Shown: positions 1 to 7,113 of the stretch, piece after piece
Layout: every line of letters begins with the position of its first letter
Numbering within the stretch: the stretch's first letter is position 1
NCBI GenBank assembly: GCA_946186535.1
Contig: CAMHNT010000008.1
Coordinates: 1 to 17,518 of the forward strand
Length of the DNA stretch: 17,518 bases
Direction: 5' to 3'
DNA from: an uncultured Clostridia bacterium
GTDB lineage: Bacteria > Bacillota > Clostridia > Oscillospirales > Acutalibacteraceae
The notes under the pieces: generated by a model
Seen by the model: the letters and a program-made list of their open reading frames with translations, nothing else
Database searches by the model: none
Told to the model about the DNA's origin: nothing
Position numbers and translations under genes: made by a program

Positions 1-48
1 TTTTCCGGCTTTGCTTCGCCAGAAATTTCTTAAGTTGATGACATTGGC
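1..48 (-). repeat. Tail of a modular intergenic hairpin repeat (copy 0, cut by window edge)
   Basis: Positions 29-48 read CTTAAGTTGATGACATTGGC. This matches 17 of 20 bases of the box at 13198-13217, and its reverse complement resembles 3617-3634. At 13198-13217 the same box forms the outer end of a long multi-hairpin repeat, so this is probably the end of another copy lying mostly left of the window, in the same orientation as copy 3. A small inverted pair (GGC at 8-10 and GCC at 18-20) lies within it. The rest cannot be seen. Confidence 0.5.
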
Positions 49-65
49 GATATGGGGGGATATGC

Positions 66-653
66 TTGGCTGAGTCTGAAAATACGGCTAAAGGTTATGT
101 TTCTGTTTTTTCCGAAAACAATCTGACAGTTCCAAATATAATGACGTCAATAAGAATAGTTCTGACGGTTCCGTTTCTGATACTGTTTCTGAAGGGAAAT
201 TTTCCTGCGTCCTTTGTTGTTCTGTCTGTTTCGGGGATTACCGATTTCCTTGACGGCTTTGTCGCAAGAACCTTTAACCAGACCTCACAGCTCGGAAAGT
301 ATCTTGATCCTCTCGCCGACAAACTGACTCTCTTTGCGGTGAGTTTCTGTGTGGCGGCGATGTTTCCCGGATTTCTTCCGGTTGCCGTTATGTTTGCCGC
401 AAAGGATATCATGATGATAGTCGGTTCGCTGGTACTTCTGAAAAAATCAATAAATCCGCCCGGAGCAAAATGGTACGGAAAAACGGCGACGGTTCTTTTT
501 TATATATCATCGCTTGCGGCGGTTTTTATGTATATGTTTGATATTGAGATTTTCGGAATTGTCATGGCGCTTTTTTCGGTTACAGCCGTTATGATGATTG
601 TTGCCGTGATAGGATATTTCAGAATATTTAAAAATTTGTTAAATGATATTTAA
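66..653 (+). CDS. pgsA: CDP-diacylglycerol--glycerol-3-phosphate 3-phosphatidyltransferase
   Basis: An integral membrane enzyme of 195 residues that should transfer the phosphatidyl group of CDP-diacylglycerol to glycerol-3-phosphate, the first committed step to phosphatidylglycerol and cardiolipin. The full CDP-alcohol phosphotransferase signature is present at residues 60-85: D60, D63-G64, A67-R68, G77, D81 and D85, with the standard spacing. The length fits PgsA, and several hydrophobic segments follow the motif. The start is TTG at 66, five bases after a GGGGGGA ribosome site (54-60). An ATG at 62 lies in another frame and meets TGA after two codons, so it is not the start. The N-terminal ~20 residues are polar and precede the first helix. 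Other CDP-alcohol transferases, such as phosphatidylserine synthase, share the motif; the NLTVPNIMTSIRI opening is typical of PgsA. Confidence 0.9.
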   Translation: MAESENTAKGYVSVFSENNLTVPNIMTSIRIVLTVPFLILFLKGNFPASFVVLSVSGITDFLDGFVARTFNQTSQLGKYLDPLADKLTLFAVSFCVAAMFPGFLPVAVMFAAKDIMMIVGSLVLLKKSINPPGAKWYGKTATVLFYISSLAAVFMYMFDIEIFGIVMALFSVTAVMMIVAVIGYFRIFKNLLNDI

Positions 654-675
654 TAATTATCTGATAAATATTAAG

Positions 676-707
676 TATAATTACTATTATTTGTAACATT
701 AAGGAGA
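676..707 (+). promoter_or_regulatory. Possible -10 box and ribosome site of the clpE-like gene
   Basis: The 59-base gap after pgsA is very AT-rich. It holds TATAAT at 676-681 without a good -35 box at the usual distance, and a strong AAGGAGA ribosome site at 701-707, five bases before the ATG at 713. No direct repeat of the CtsR heptamer GGTCAAA is present, so control by CtsR, common for clp genes in Firmicutes, is not supported here. The promoter assignment is weak; the ribosome site is clear. Confidence 0.35.
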
Positions 708-712
708 TTAAT

Positions 713-3073
713 ATGTTCTGCATAAGATGTAAAAAACGTCCTGCAGTGGTTTTTGTTTCAACCGATAGGGACACAAATTCACCGAGCGGCTATTGCCTCT
801 CTTGTGCTAAAGAGCTTGGCATAAAGCCGGTAAATGATTTAATGGAAAAAATGGGAATTTCCGAAAAGGAAATCAATGAAATATATGATCAGATGGGAGA
901 TTTTATCAGCGAGGACGGAGATTTCGATATGTCCGCCATAGGTCAGATGTACTCTCAGGCGATGGGAGATATGGACGACTACGACGAGGACGATGACGGC
1001 AACGGTGATGACGATTTCTCTCACGGCGCTCCGGCATTTCCTTTCCTTAAAAATATTTTCAACAAAAATGACAATGATTCAAAAAACGGCTCGGACGGCA
1101 GCGGGAAGACGGCTGAAAACGCTGATTCTGCTTCCTCCTCAAAAATCCGCAAGGAAAAGAAAAAATATAAGCACCTGAATACATACTGCGAAAATCTTAC
1201 GAAAAAAGCCGAAAACAATCAGCTTGACATGATCATCGGAAGAGATCAGGAAATAGGAAGAGTAATTCAGATACTTTCAAGACGTACAAAAAACAATCCC
1301 TGTCTCATCGGTGAACCCGGCGTCGGAAAAACGGCGATCGCAGAGGGCCTTGCGCAGAGAATAGCAGCAGGCGACGTTCCTCAGAGACTCAAGGATAAGC
1401 AGATCTATCTTCTGGATCTGACGTCTCTCGTGGCAGGAACACAGTTCCGAGGTCAGTTCGAAGCGAGAATCAAGGGTCTTACTTCCGAAATCAAGGACCA
1501 CGGAAATATAATTCTTTTCATCGACGAGGTTCACAATCTTGTGGGAACGGGCGATTCGGAGGGCACGATGAATGCCGCAAATATTCTGAAGCCTGCTCTG
1601 TCGAGAGGTGAGATTCAGGTTATCGGTGCGACCACCTTCAACGAATACAGAAAGTATATCGAAAAGGATTCCGCTCTTGAAAGACGATTCCAGCCTGTAA
1701 CCGTTGCGGAGCCTTCGATCGAGGATACGGTTGAGGTGCTGACAGGCGTTAAGGGCTACTATGAAAAATATCACAACGTTACGGTGTCGGATCAGATAGT
1801 CAGACGTGCCGTTGTTGTTTCGGAAAGATATATTACCGACAGATTCCTTCCCGACAAGGCGATCGATCTTCTTGACGAAGCCTGCGTAAGTGCGTCTCTG
1901 AGAAACAAGGTTGCCGCAGAGTATCAGGCTCTCGTTTCGGAAAGAGACAAGCTCAGCGAAAGGGAACAGGAAATGACATCTTCCGATGATATCGACTATG
2001 CAAAGCTTTCTCTTGTGAGAACCGATCTTGCGAGAGTTAAAAAGAAAATCGAGGCATTCAATGAGGACGAGCTTTCGACGGTAGTTACCGAGGACGATAT
2101 AGCTCACGTTATAGAGCTTTGGACAGGCATTCCGGCTTCAAAGGTTCAGGAGAACGAGCTGAGAAAGCTTGCGGATCTCGATGAAAAGCTAAAGGCAAAG
2201 ATTGTCGGACAGGACGAAGCCGTTGAGGCGCTTTCGGCGGCTATCAGAAGAAGCCGTGTTCAGATAAGCCCGAGAAGACACCCTGCGTCGTTTATTTTCG
2301 TAGGTCCTACGGGTGTCGGAAAAACCGAGCTTGTAAAGGTTCTGTCTGTTGAGCTTTTTGATTCTCCGGAAACACTCATCAGACTTGATATGTCCGAGTT
2401 TATGGAGAAGCACTCCGTTTCGAAGATTATCGGTTCACCTCCGGGATATGTCGGCTATGACGAGGCAGGACAGGTTACGGAAAAGGTTCGCCGCCGTCCA
2501 TATTCGGTTTTGCTTTTCGACGAGATAGAAAAGGCTCACCCGGATGTACTCAACATTCTTCTTCAGATTCTCGACGAAGGCAGGCTGACTGACGCTCACG
2601 GAAGAGTTGTCAACTTTGAGAACACCGTCATAATCATGACAAGCAACGCAGGAAGCGACATTCATGAGGGTATTCTCGGCTTCAACAAGAGCGAAACCGA
2701 AATGAGCAAGGAAAAGGCTATGAAGGCTCTGTCGGATTTCCTCCGTCCGGAATTCCTCGCGAGAGTTGACGAAATCATAAGCTTCAACGTCCTGACCGAG
2801 GAGGACTTCAGGAATATCGCAAGACTTCTTCTCAACGAGTATGTTACTTCACTCAAGGAAAAGGGAATCAGTTTCAGTTACGACGACAAGGCAGTTTCCT
2901 ACATTGCCGAGAAGTCAAGAGGCGGAAAGAGCGGCGCACGTGATTTGAGAAACTTTATTCGGAAGGAAGTCGAGGACGCTATTACAACCGAAATTGTAAT
3001 GCGCGGAGAGGGAAGCTTCAGCGAGATAAATGTTTCGGAGAATGACGGAAAGATTGTGCTTGATGTAAAGTGA
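713..3073 (+). CDS. clpE: ClpE-like AAA+ unfoldase (ATP-dependent Clp protease ATP-binding subunit)
   Basis: A two-ring AAA+ unfoldase of 786 residues, expected to feed proteins into ClpP in the cytosol. The N-terminus carries a four-cysteine zinc finger (C3, C6, C28, C31) in place of the double Clp-N repeat of ClpC, which is the hallmark of ClpE. Next comes a low-complexity linker, strongly acidic at residues 87-101 and basic at 144-153. AAA1 has Walker A GEPGVGKT (200-207), Walker B ILFIDE (267-272) and arginines R324-R325. A short charged middle domain with a UVR-like coiled coil lies at ~400-450. AAA2 has Walker A GPTGVGKT (531-538), Walker B VLLFDE (599-604) and sensor-2 GAR (741-743). 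The LGF tripeptide at 655-657 sits where ClpP-docking loops occur, so a ClpP partner is likely. No ctsR, mcsA or mcsB is nearby. ClpE rather than ClpC is preferred because of the finger and the missing N-domain. Confidence 0.88.
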   Translation: MFCIRCKKRPAVVFVSTDRDTNSPSGYCLSCAKELGIKPVNDLMEKMGISEKEINEIYDQMGDFISEDGDFDMSAIGQMYSQAMGDMDDYDEDDDGNGDDDFSHGAPAFPFLKNIFNKNDNDSKNGSDGSGKTAENADSASSSKIRKEKKKYKHLNTYCENLTKKAENNQLDMIIGRDQEIGRVIQILSRRTKNNPCLIGEPGVGKTAIAEGLAQRIAAGDVPQRLKDKQIYLLDLTSLVAGTQFRGQFEARIKGLTSEIKDHGNIILFIDEVHNLVGTGDSEGTMNAANILKPALSRGEIQVIGATTFNEYRKYIEKDSALERRFQPVTVAEPSIEDTVEVLTGVKGYYEKYHNVTVSDQIVRRAVVVSERYITDRFLPDKAIDLLDEACVSASLRNKVAAEYQALVSERDKLSEREQEMTSSDDIDYAKLSLVRTDLARVKKKIEAFNEDELSTVVTEDDIAHVIELWTGIPASKVQENELRKLADLDEKLKAKIVGQDEAVEALSAAIRRSRVQISPRRHPASFIFVGPTGVGKTELVKVLSVELFDSPETLIRLDMSEFMEKHSVSKIIGSPPGYVGYDEAGQVTEKVRRRPYSVLLFDEIEKAHPDVLNILLQILDEGRLTDAHGRVVNFENTVIIMTSNAGSDIHEGILGFNKSETEMSKEKAMKALSDFLRPEFLARVDEIISFNVLTEEDFRNIARLLLNEYVTSLKEKGISFSYDDKAVSYIAEKSRGGKSGARDLRNFIRKEVEDAITTEIVMRGEGSFSEINVSENDGKIVLDVK

Positions 3074-3091
3074 TATAAGAGAGGTATAATT

Positions 3092-3415
3092 ATGTTTGGA
3101 AGGAATAAGTATCAGGGAGAGTGCGTAGGCTTTTACACCGGCGAGGGAGTTATTGACGGAAAACGGTTTAACGAACGAGGTGGAATGATAAACGAACAGA
3201 ACGGTATGCAGTACGAAGTGTATTTCGGATTAAGGAATTCTCATACCGGCGGCAATATGAGATATCCGGTCTATCAGTATGAAGTCAACGGAATTGTTTA
3301 CAGAAGAGCCAAAACGCATGTTTCATATAGCAGCGGCATTGTTGCAAAAATGAAAGGCAAGCAGTGCAGGGTGCTTTATGACATCAACAACCCCGGCGAT
3401 TCAAAGGCAAAGTAA
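3092..3415 (+). CDS. Small soluble protein, possibly DUF3592-like
   Basis: A protein of 107 residues starting 18 bases after the clpE stop with ribosome site AAGAGAGG (3078-3084), so probably co-transcribed with clpE. It has no signal peptide or membrane helix and is rich in tyrosine and glycine. The C-terminal half, with YPVYQYEVNG followed by VLYDINNPGDSK, resembles the soluble beta-rich domain of DUF3592 proteins, whose typical ending is a YDPxNP motif. Those proteins usually have flanking helices, which are missing here. The function is unknown. The gene is followed by a terminator at 3456-3499. Confidence 0.7.
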   Translation: MFGRNKYQGECVGFYTGEGVIDGKRFNERGGMINEQNGMQYEVYFGLRNSHTGGNMRYPVYQYEVNGIVYRRAKTHVSYSSGIVAKMKGKQCRVLYDINNPGDSKAK

Positions 3416-3455
3416 TTTTTACATTATTAAAGGGCTTAAATAAATAATACGAAAA

Positions 3456-3499
3456 TACACCGAATCAGAAAAGTATAAATCTGAATCGGTGTAATTTTG
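3456..3499 (+). terminator. Intrinsic terminator after the clpE operon
   Basis: TACACCGAATCAGA (3456-3469) pairs with TCTGAATCGGTGTA (3480-3493), a 14-base stem with one A-A mismatch and a 10-base loop, followed by ATTTTGTGTTG. A short A run just upstream would let it work weakly on the other strand too. It separates the clpE unit from uvrB. Confidence 0.8.
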
Positions 3500-3501
3500 T
3501 G

Positions 3502-3529
3502 TTGTACTTTTTGAAATTTATGGTATAAT
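3502..3529 (+). promoter_or_regulatory. Extended -10 promoter upstream of the uvrB leader
   Basis: TTGTAC (3502-3507), a 16-base spacer, then TGGTATAAT (3521-3529), an extended -10 with a perfect TATAAT. It directly follows the terminator and points toward uvrB, whose start is about 375 bases downstream. The transcript would therefore begin with a long leader containing the whole hairpin repeat. The same TGGTATAAT element occurs in the promoter at 15302-15330. Confidence 0.65.
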
Positions 3530-3595
3530 GAAATGTATGGCTAAATTTATATTGTTTATATTCTGATGAATGGATAAATAATAAATTGATAGAGT

Positions 3596-3850
3596 TCGGG
3601 AACGAAGCTCCCGATAGGCAATGTTATTAACTTAGTGTGATTTACCCTACTGTTTAGGGGACGCTCTCTGCCAGAGCGTCCCCTTTCAGAAAACAGTCCA
3701 CCGGACTGTTTTCTGATTCACCCCTTGCAGAGGGCTGAACGCTAAAGGAGTTTCGCCGTCTGCGGACGGCGACCAAAGGCTCTGCCTTTGGAAACCGCCA
3801 ACTTTTGAAAAAGTTGGATCAAAACTTTTTCAGCTTCGCTTCGCCGGTGC
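3596..3850 (+). repeat. Modular multi-hairpin intergenic repeat, copy 1
   Basis: A gene-free stretch made of successive inverted repeats: 3596-3601/3609-3614 (6 bp); a 12-bp perfect stem 3656-3667/3673-3684; a 13-bp perfect stem 3687-3699/3703-3715 with a 3-base loop; 3754-3760/3765-3771 (7 bp); 3773-3780/3784-3791 (8 bp); and 3798-3806/3809-3817 (9 bp). The box GGCAATGTTATTAACTTA (3617-3634) recurs inverted at 13198-13217 and 29-48. Positions 3751-3798 match 8551-8598 at 47 of 48 bases, and the tail around 3803-3828 resembles the tails of copies 2 and 3. None of the strong stems has a U tract, so they are not ordinary terminators. It ends close to the uvrB start. Confidence 0.8.
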
Positions 3851-3909
3851 ACTAAAAAAAGCGTGGCAAAAACCTTAACGGTTCTCTTTTAAAATTTTTC
3901 GAAAGCGAT

Positions 3910-5886
3910 GTGATTCTTGTGTCCGATAGTTGTTTTAAATTGAAATCCGATTACAAACCGACAGGCGACCAGCCTCAGGCTATTGACGCAATTGTTAAAA
4001 GCATAGAGAGCGGAAGCAAGGAACAGACCCTGCTCGGAGTTACCGGTTCGGGTAAGACGTTTACCATGGCGAATGTTATCGCTAAGCTCAACAGACCTAC
4101 GCTTGTTCTTGCGCACAACAAAACCCTTGCCGCACAGCTTTGCAGCGAGTTCAAGGAGTTTTTTCCGGAAAATGCCGTGGAATACTTTGTGTCATACTAC
4201 GATTACTATCAGCCGGAAGCATACATCGCTTCAACAGACACATATATTGAAAAGGACTCGTCCATAAACGACGAGATAGACAAGCTTCGCCACAGTGCAA
4301 CGCTTGCTCTGTCCGAGCGGAGAGACGTTATTATTGTTGCCAGTGTTTCGTGTATTTACAGCCTGGGTAACCCTATCGACTACCGTACAATGGTTATTTC
4401 TCTCCGTCCCGGCATGGAGAAATCGAGAGACGAGCTTCTGAAAAAGCTTGTTGAATTACAGTACGAAAGAAACGACATCAACTTTGTAAGAAATAAATTC
4501 AGAGTTAGGGGAGACGTCGTTGAGATTTTTCCTGCGGCGAGCGGCGACAATATTATCAGGGTTGAATTTTTCGGAGACGAAATTGACCGTATCAGCGAGA
4601 TAAATCCGCTTACGGGAGAGTTTATCGCCAATCTGAGACATGCCGCAATTTATCCTGCGTCGCACTATATTGTACCGCAGGACAAGATGCAGAGGGCTAT
4701 CAAGGATATTGAAAAGGAACTTGAAGAAAGGCTTGCTTACTTCCGAAACGAGGGCAAGCTTCTCGAGGCTCAGAGAATCGAACAGCGTACACGATACGAT
4801 ATTGAGTCACTTCTTGAAATCGGCTTCTGTTCGGGTATCGAGAATTATTCCCGTGTGCTTTCGGGAAGAGAGCCGGGGAGTATGCCTTATACGCTTTTAG
4901 ACTATTTTCCCGAGGATTTCCTGCTGTTTGTGGACGAGTCGCACGTAACGCTTCCGCAGGTCAGGGGTATGTTTGCAGGTGACCATGCGAGAAAGCAGAA
5001 TCTTATTGACTACGGCTTCCGGCTTCCGTCGGCTTTTGACAACCGCCCCTTGAATTTTGACGAATTTTACAGTAAAATAAATCAGGCGGTGTTTGTGTCG
5101 GCTACTCCCGGCGATTTTGAGCTTGAAAAGAGCGAACTTATAGCGGAGCAGGTTATCCGTCCTACAGGTCTGCTTGACCCCGAAATATCGGTGAGACCTA
5201 CCGAAGGGCAGATAGACGACCTTATTTCGGAGATAAACGCAAGGGTGGCAAAGGGATTCAGAACGCTTGTGACTACGCTCACGAAGAAAATGGCTGAGGA
5301 TCTGACCTCGTATTTTGAAGCTATGGGTATAAGAGTGCGTTATATGCACCATGATATAGATACCGTTGAGCGTATGGAAATTATCAGGGGGCTTCGTCTG
5401 GGCGAGTTTGACGTGCTTGTCGGAATCAATCTTCTGAGAGAGGGACTTGATATTCCCGAGGTTGCGCTTGTTGCTATTCTTGACGCAGACAAGGAGGGCT
5501 TCCTCAGAAGTGAGAGAAGTCTTATTCAGACGATAGGCCGTGCCGCACGAAACAGCGAGGGCGAGGTTATCATGTACGCCGACAGCGTTACTCCGTCGAT
5601 GGAAAAGGCTCTGACGGAAACAGCACGCAGACGTGAAATTCAGATGAGATACAACGAGGAGCACGGAATCACTCCTAAGACGATTATCAAAAAGGTAAGC
5701 GACGTTCTCGAAATTTCAACTCACGCCGACGATGACAAGAAGCCGAAGAAGCGTCTTACAGCCGAGGAGAAAAAGCAGCTCATCGAACAGCTTACAAAGG
5801 AAATGAAAGCCGCCGCAAGACTGCTTGAATTTGAGCATGCAGCGTTCCTGCGTGATAAGATAAATAAATTGAAGGGATCGAAGTAG
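3910..5886 (+). CDS. uvrB: Excinuclease ABC subunit B
   Basis: The helicase-like damage-verifying subunit of nucleotide excision repair. It loads with UvrA, holds damaged DNA and recruits UvrC. At 658 residues it is full length. It shows Walker A GVTGSGKT (43-50), the beta-hairpin region SYYDYYQPEAYI (95-106) onward, a Walker B-like VDESH (341-345), SATPGDFE (397-404), the helicase motif QTIGRAARN (540-548) and a C-terminal UVR domain (about 621-656) that contacts UvrC. The start is uncertain: GTG at 3910 or GTG at 3919; the latter gives a more usual N-terminus. Neither has a good ribosome site, only GAAAG at 3901-3905. The last 103 bases are duplicated at 6375-6477. Confidence 0.95.
   Translation: MILVSDSCFKLKSDYKPTGDQPQAIDAIVKSIESGSKEQTLLGVTGSGKTFTMANVIAKLNRPTLVLAHNKTLAAQLCSEFKEFFPENAVEYFVSYYDYYQPEAYIASTDTYIEKDSSINDEIDKLRHSATLALSERRDVIIVASVSCIYSLGNPIDYRTMVISLRPGMEKSRDELLKKLVELQYERNDINFVRNKFRVRGDVVEIFPAASGDNIIRVEFFGDEIDRISEINPLTGEFIANLRHAAIYPASHYIVPQDKMQRAIKDIEKELEERLAYFRNEGKLLEAQRIEQRTRYDIESLLEIGFCSGIENYSRVLSGREPGSMPYTLLDYFPEDFLLFVDESHVTLPQVRGMFAGDHARKQNLIDYGFRLPSAFDNRPLNFDEFYSKINQAVFVSATPGDFELEKSELIAEQVIRPTGLLDPEISVRPTEGQIDDLISEINARVAKGFRTLVTTLTKKMAEDLTSYFEAMGIRVRYMHHDIDTVERMEIIRGLRLGEFDVLVGINLLREGLDIPEVALVAILDADKEGFLRSERSLIQTIGRAARNSEGEVIMYADSVTPSMEKALTETARRREIQMRYNEEHGITPKTIIKKVSDVLEISTHADDDKKPKKRLTAEEKKQLIEQLTKEMKAAARLLEFEHAAFLRDKINKLKGSK
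5783..5885 (+). repeat. uvrB 3'-end segment, parental copy of a 103-bp direct duplication
   Basis: This part of uvrB (UVR domain and C-terminus) recurs at 6375-6477, exactly 592 bases downstream, with four mismatches and no gaps. Homology starts abruptly at TCGAACAGC and runs to the stop codon. In both places an accessory gene starts shortly after the stop. Confidence 0.9.
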
Positions 5887-5917
5887 TCTGAATCGCAATT
5901 CAGAAAGGAAACAAATA

Positions 5918-6232
5918 ATGACAAAAAAGAAGAACGTAATAATAATTATTTCAATTATTCTATTTGCTATCCTATTTACGGTAATTGGATTATGGCTAAG
6001 AGACAGCAGCTTGAAACGAGCAGATTATGATGGTCATAATTTTGAATTTGACGGTAAAATCTACGAAGAAATCAACTATAGAGAAATCGGACCATATAAA
6101 GAAACATGGAAAGTGGTTTGTAAAACTAAGGACGGGGTTTGGACGATTTATGAAATTGAGCAATACCCCGAACATGAATATCTCGTTGCCAGAACAGGCT
6201 GGGAAGCAAGTGTATTGAAACAGATAAATTAA
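5918..6232 (+). CDS. Small single-helix membrane or exported protein, unknown function
   Basis: A protein of 104 residues. It begins with a lysine-rich MTKKKN followed by one long hydrophobic helix (about residues 6-27, rich in isoleucine and phenylalanine), then a charged soluble part of about 75 residues, probably outside the cell. There is no lipobox, so it is either anchored by the helix or cleaved after it. The ribosome site AGAAAGGA (5902-5909) is eight bases before the ATG. It starts 31 bases after uvrB and may be read from the same message. Its DNA is more AT-rich than uvrB. The family is not recognised. Confidence 0.7.
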   Translation: MTKKKNVIIIISIILFAILFTVIGLWLRDSSLKRADYDGHNFEFDGKIYEEINYREIGPYKETWKVVCKTKDGVWTIYEIEQYPEHEYLVARTGWEASVLKQIN

Positions 6233-6233
6233 G

Positions 6234-6337
6234 ATTCCGGGTTACTGAGATAGGAACGTTATGGTTAAAAGGTTATACATTGGTTTCAAGGGTAAAAACA
6301 ATGCGTCCTGCATTTTGGCGCAGTCTGTTTCGGGAAG
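6234..6337 (+). repeat. R block, copy 1
   Basis: Aligns to 7114-7215 as a direct repeat. The first 48 bases have 9 differences, a middle stretch has a 2-base deletion in the second copy, and the last 47 bases (from GGTAAAAACAATGCG) have 3 differences. In both cases the block lies just after an accessory gene. It contains a 36-codon ORF that is open only in this copy. Confidence 0.8.
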
Positions 6338-6371
6338 CAGCTGCCTGTTGACTAATTCTTTTGGCGGTTAA
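6261..6371 (+). CDS. Possible 36-residue small protein in R block 1
   Basis: An ATG at 6261 opens 36 codons to TAA at 6369-6371, preceded by AGGA (6252-6255) at a workable five-base distance. The product begins MVKRLYIGFKGKNNAS and ends LLTNSFGG. It has no helix or signal. The stop lies three bases before the start of the uvrB 3'-end duplication, so this may be a truncated N-terminus of a longer gene cut at that junction. The second R block has lost the ATG (now ATT) and carries a 2-base deletion, so it cannot encode the same peptide. It may be a real small gene, a relic, or chance. Confidence 0.35.
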   Translation: MVKRLYIGFKGKNNASCILAQSVSGSSCLLTNSFGG

Positions 6372-6374
6372 AAG

Positions 6375-6478
6375 TCGAACAGCTTACAAAGGAAATGAAA
6401 GCCGCCGCAAGACTGCTTGAATTTGAGCATGCAGCGTTTCTGTGTGATAAGATAAATGAATTGAAGGGGTCGAAGTAA
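6375..6478 (+). pseudogene. Partial duplicate of the uvrB 3' end
   Basis: The frame encodes VEQLTKEMKAAARLLEFEHA and continues as in UvrB to ELKGSK and TAA. It corresponds to the last 34 codons of uvrB. Relative to uvrB there are two silent changes, Arg to Cys, Lys to Glu, and TAG to TAA. No start codon or ribosome site precedes it and the frame is closed just upstream at 6353-6355, so it is a fragment and not a gene. It may be a footprint of an insertion that used the uvrB 3' end. Confidence 0.85.
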
Positions 6479-6504
6479 CATAAATAGAAAATTGGGGTGT
6501 AGTT

Positions 6505-7107
6505 GTGAAAAACAGAATATATGGGAGTAAGGGTTCATATGCTCCTACATTTTACAAAATAAGAACAGCCTCTGATTTGATAACAGCCGAAAAAATTGCA
6601 GATGAGACTTATATATTATATCAGAAATTGTTATCTAAGAACCGACTTGGCGGAATTGCACAAATGCATTGGAAACAGTGTTGTGAACGTGCAGCATTAT
6701 ACTTAACAATAAAAGAATATTATCCTACAACGGCATATGAATGGATAGAATTATCTACAAAGGCATATGGAGAAAAAACTGGAGCAACTATTAATAAATC
6801 ATTACACATTCCGGGAATGAAAAACGCATTTCTTCCAATAATGAAATTTATAGCAGGAAAAATATTTGGTGAAAAAGGTGGATTTCAAAATAATTTTGTG
6901 AGTTATTCGAAAACGGAGGCTCGATTTGATATTCTTGAATGTCCATATTGTAAATATCTCTCTGAACTTGGATGTCCCGAACTGATAGCAAGCTTTTGTC
7001 AGAGTGATGAATATGCTTATGGTAATCTTGAATTCTTTACGTTTGAAAGAAAACAGACATTAGGAACAGGTGGAACAAAGTGCGATTTTTGCATTAAGAA
7101 AAAGTAG
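6505..7107 (+). CDS. L-2-amino-thiazoline-4-carboxylic acid hydrolase-like protein
   Basis: A cytosolic protein of 200 residues. The C-terminal part (about 143-197) follows the pattern of the ATC-hydrolase family: ECPYCKY (C146, C149), GCPEL (C157), FCQSDEYAYGN (C165, D168), then GTGGTKCDFC (G189-G190, C193, D194, C196). The founding enzyme opens the thiazoline ring of L-2-amino-thiazoline-4-carboxylate on the way to cysteine. Most members in gut Clostridia have unknown substrates, so the activity is not assured. The start is GTG at 6505, with TTGGGGTG (6492-6498) upstream. It begins 26 bases after the duplicated uvrB end. The AT-rich codon use suggests a recent arrival. Confidence 0.72.
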   Translation: MKNRIYGSKGSYAPTFYKIRTASDLITAEKIADETYILYQKLLSKNRLGGIAQMHWKQCCERAALYLTIKEYYPTTAYEWIELSTKAYGEKTGATINKSLHIPGMKNAFLPIMKFIAGKIFGEKGGFQNNFVSYSKTEARFDILECPYCKYLSELGCPELIASFCQSDEYAYGNLEFFTFERKQTLGTGGTKCDFCIKKK

Positions 7108-7113
7108 TAATAA

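Noticed and set aside
654..712. CtsR operator before the clpE-like gene
   Set aside because: No GGTCAAA direct repeat or close variant is present in the gap.
1277..2107. Long minus-strand open frame opposite the clpE-like gene
   Set aside because: It is antisense to a clear AAA+ gene, has no ribosome site and its product shows no family features; it is a shadow of codon bias.
3528..3566. Twelve-codon frame MKCMAKFILFIF just after the promoter
   Set aside because: The ATG overlaps the -10 box, so it would not be in the transcript, and there is no ribosome site for the internal ATG.
3656..3715. The 12- and 13-bp perfect stems read as terminators
   Set aside because: Neither is followed by a U run, and both are part of the hairpin chain that recurs elsewhere with different stems.
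3596..3850. CRISPR array or riboswitch in the repeat-rich stretch
   Set aside because: The repeats are inverted pairs of varying sequence, not regularly spaced direct repeats, and no known riboswitch core was recognised.
4897..5664. Minus-strand open frame of 255 codons opposite uvrB
   Set aside because: It overlaps conserved UvrB helicase motifs on the other strand and has no initiation signal.
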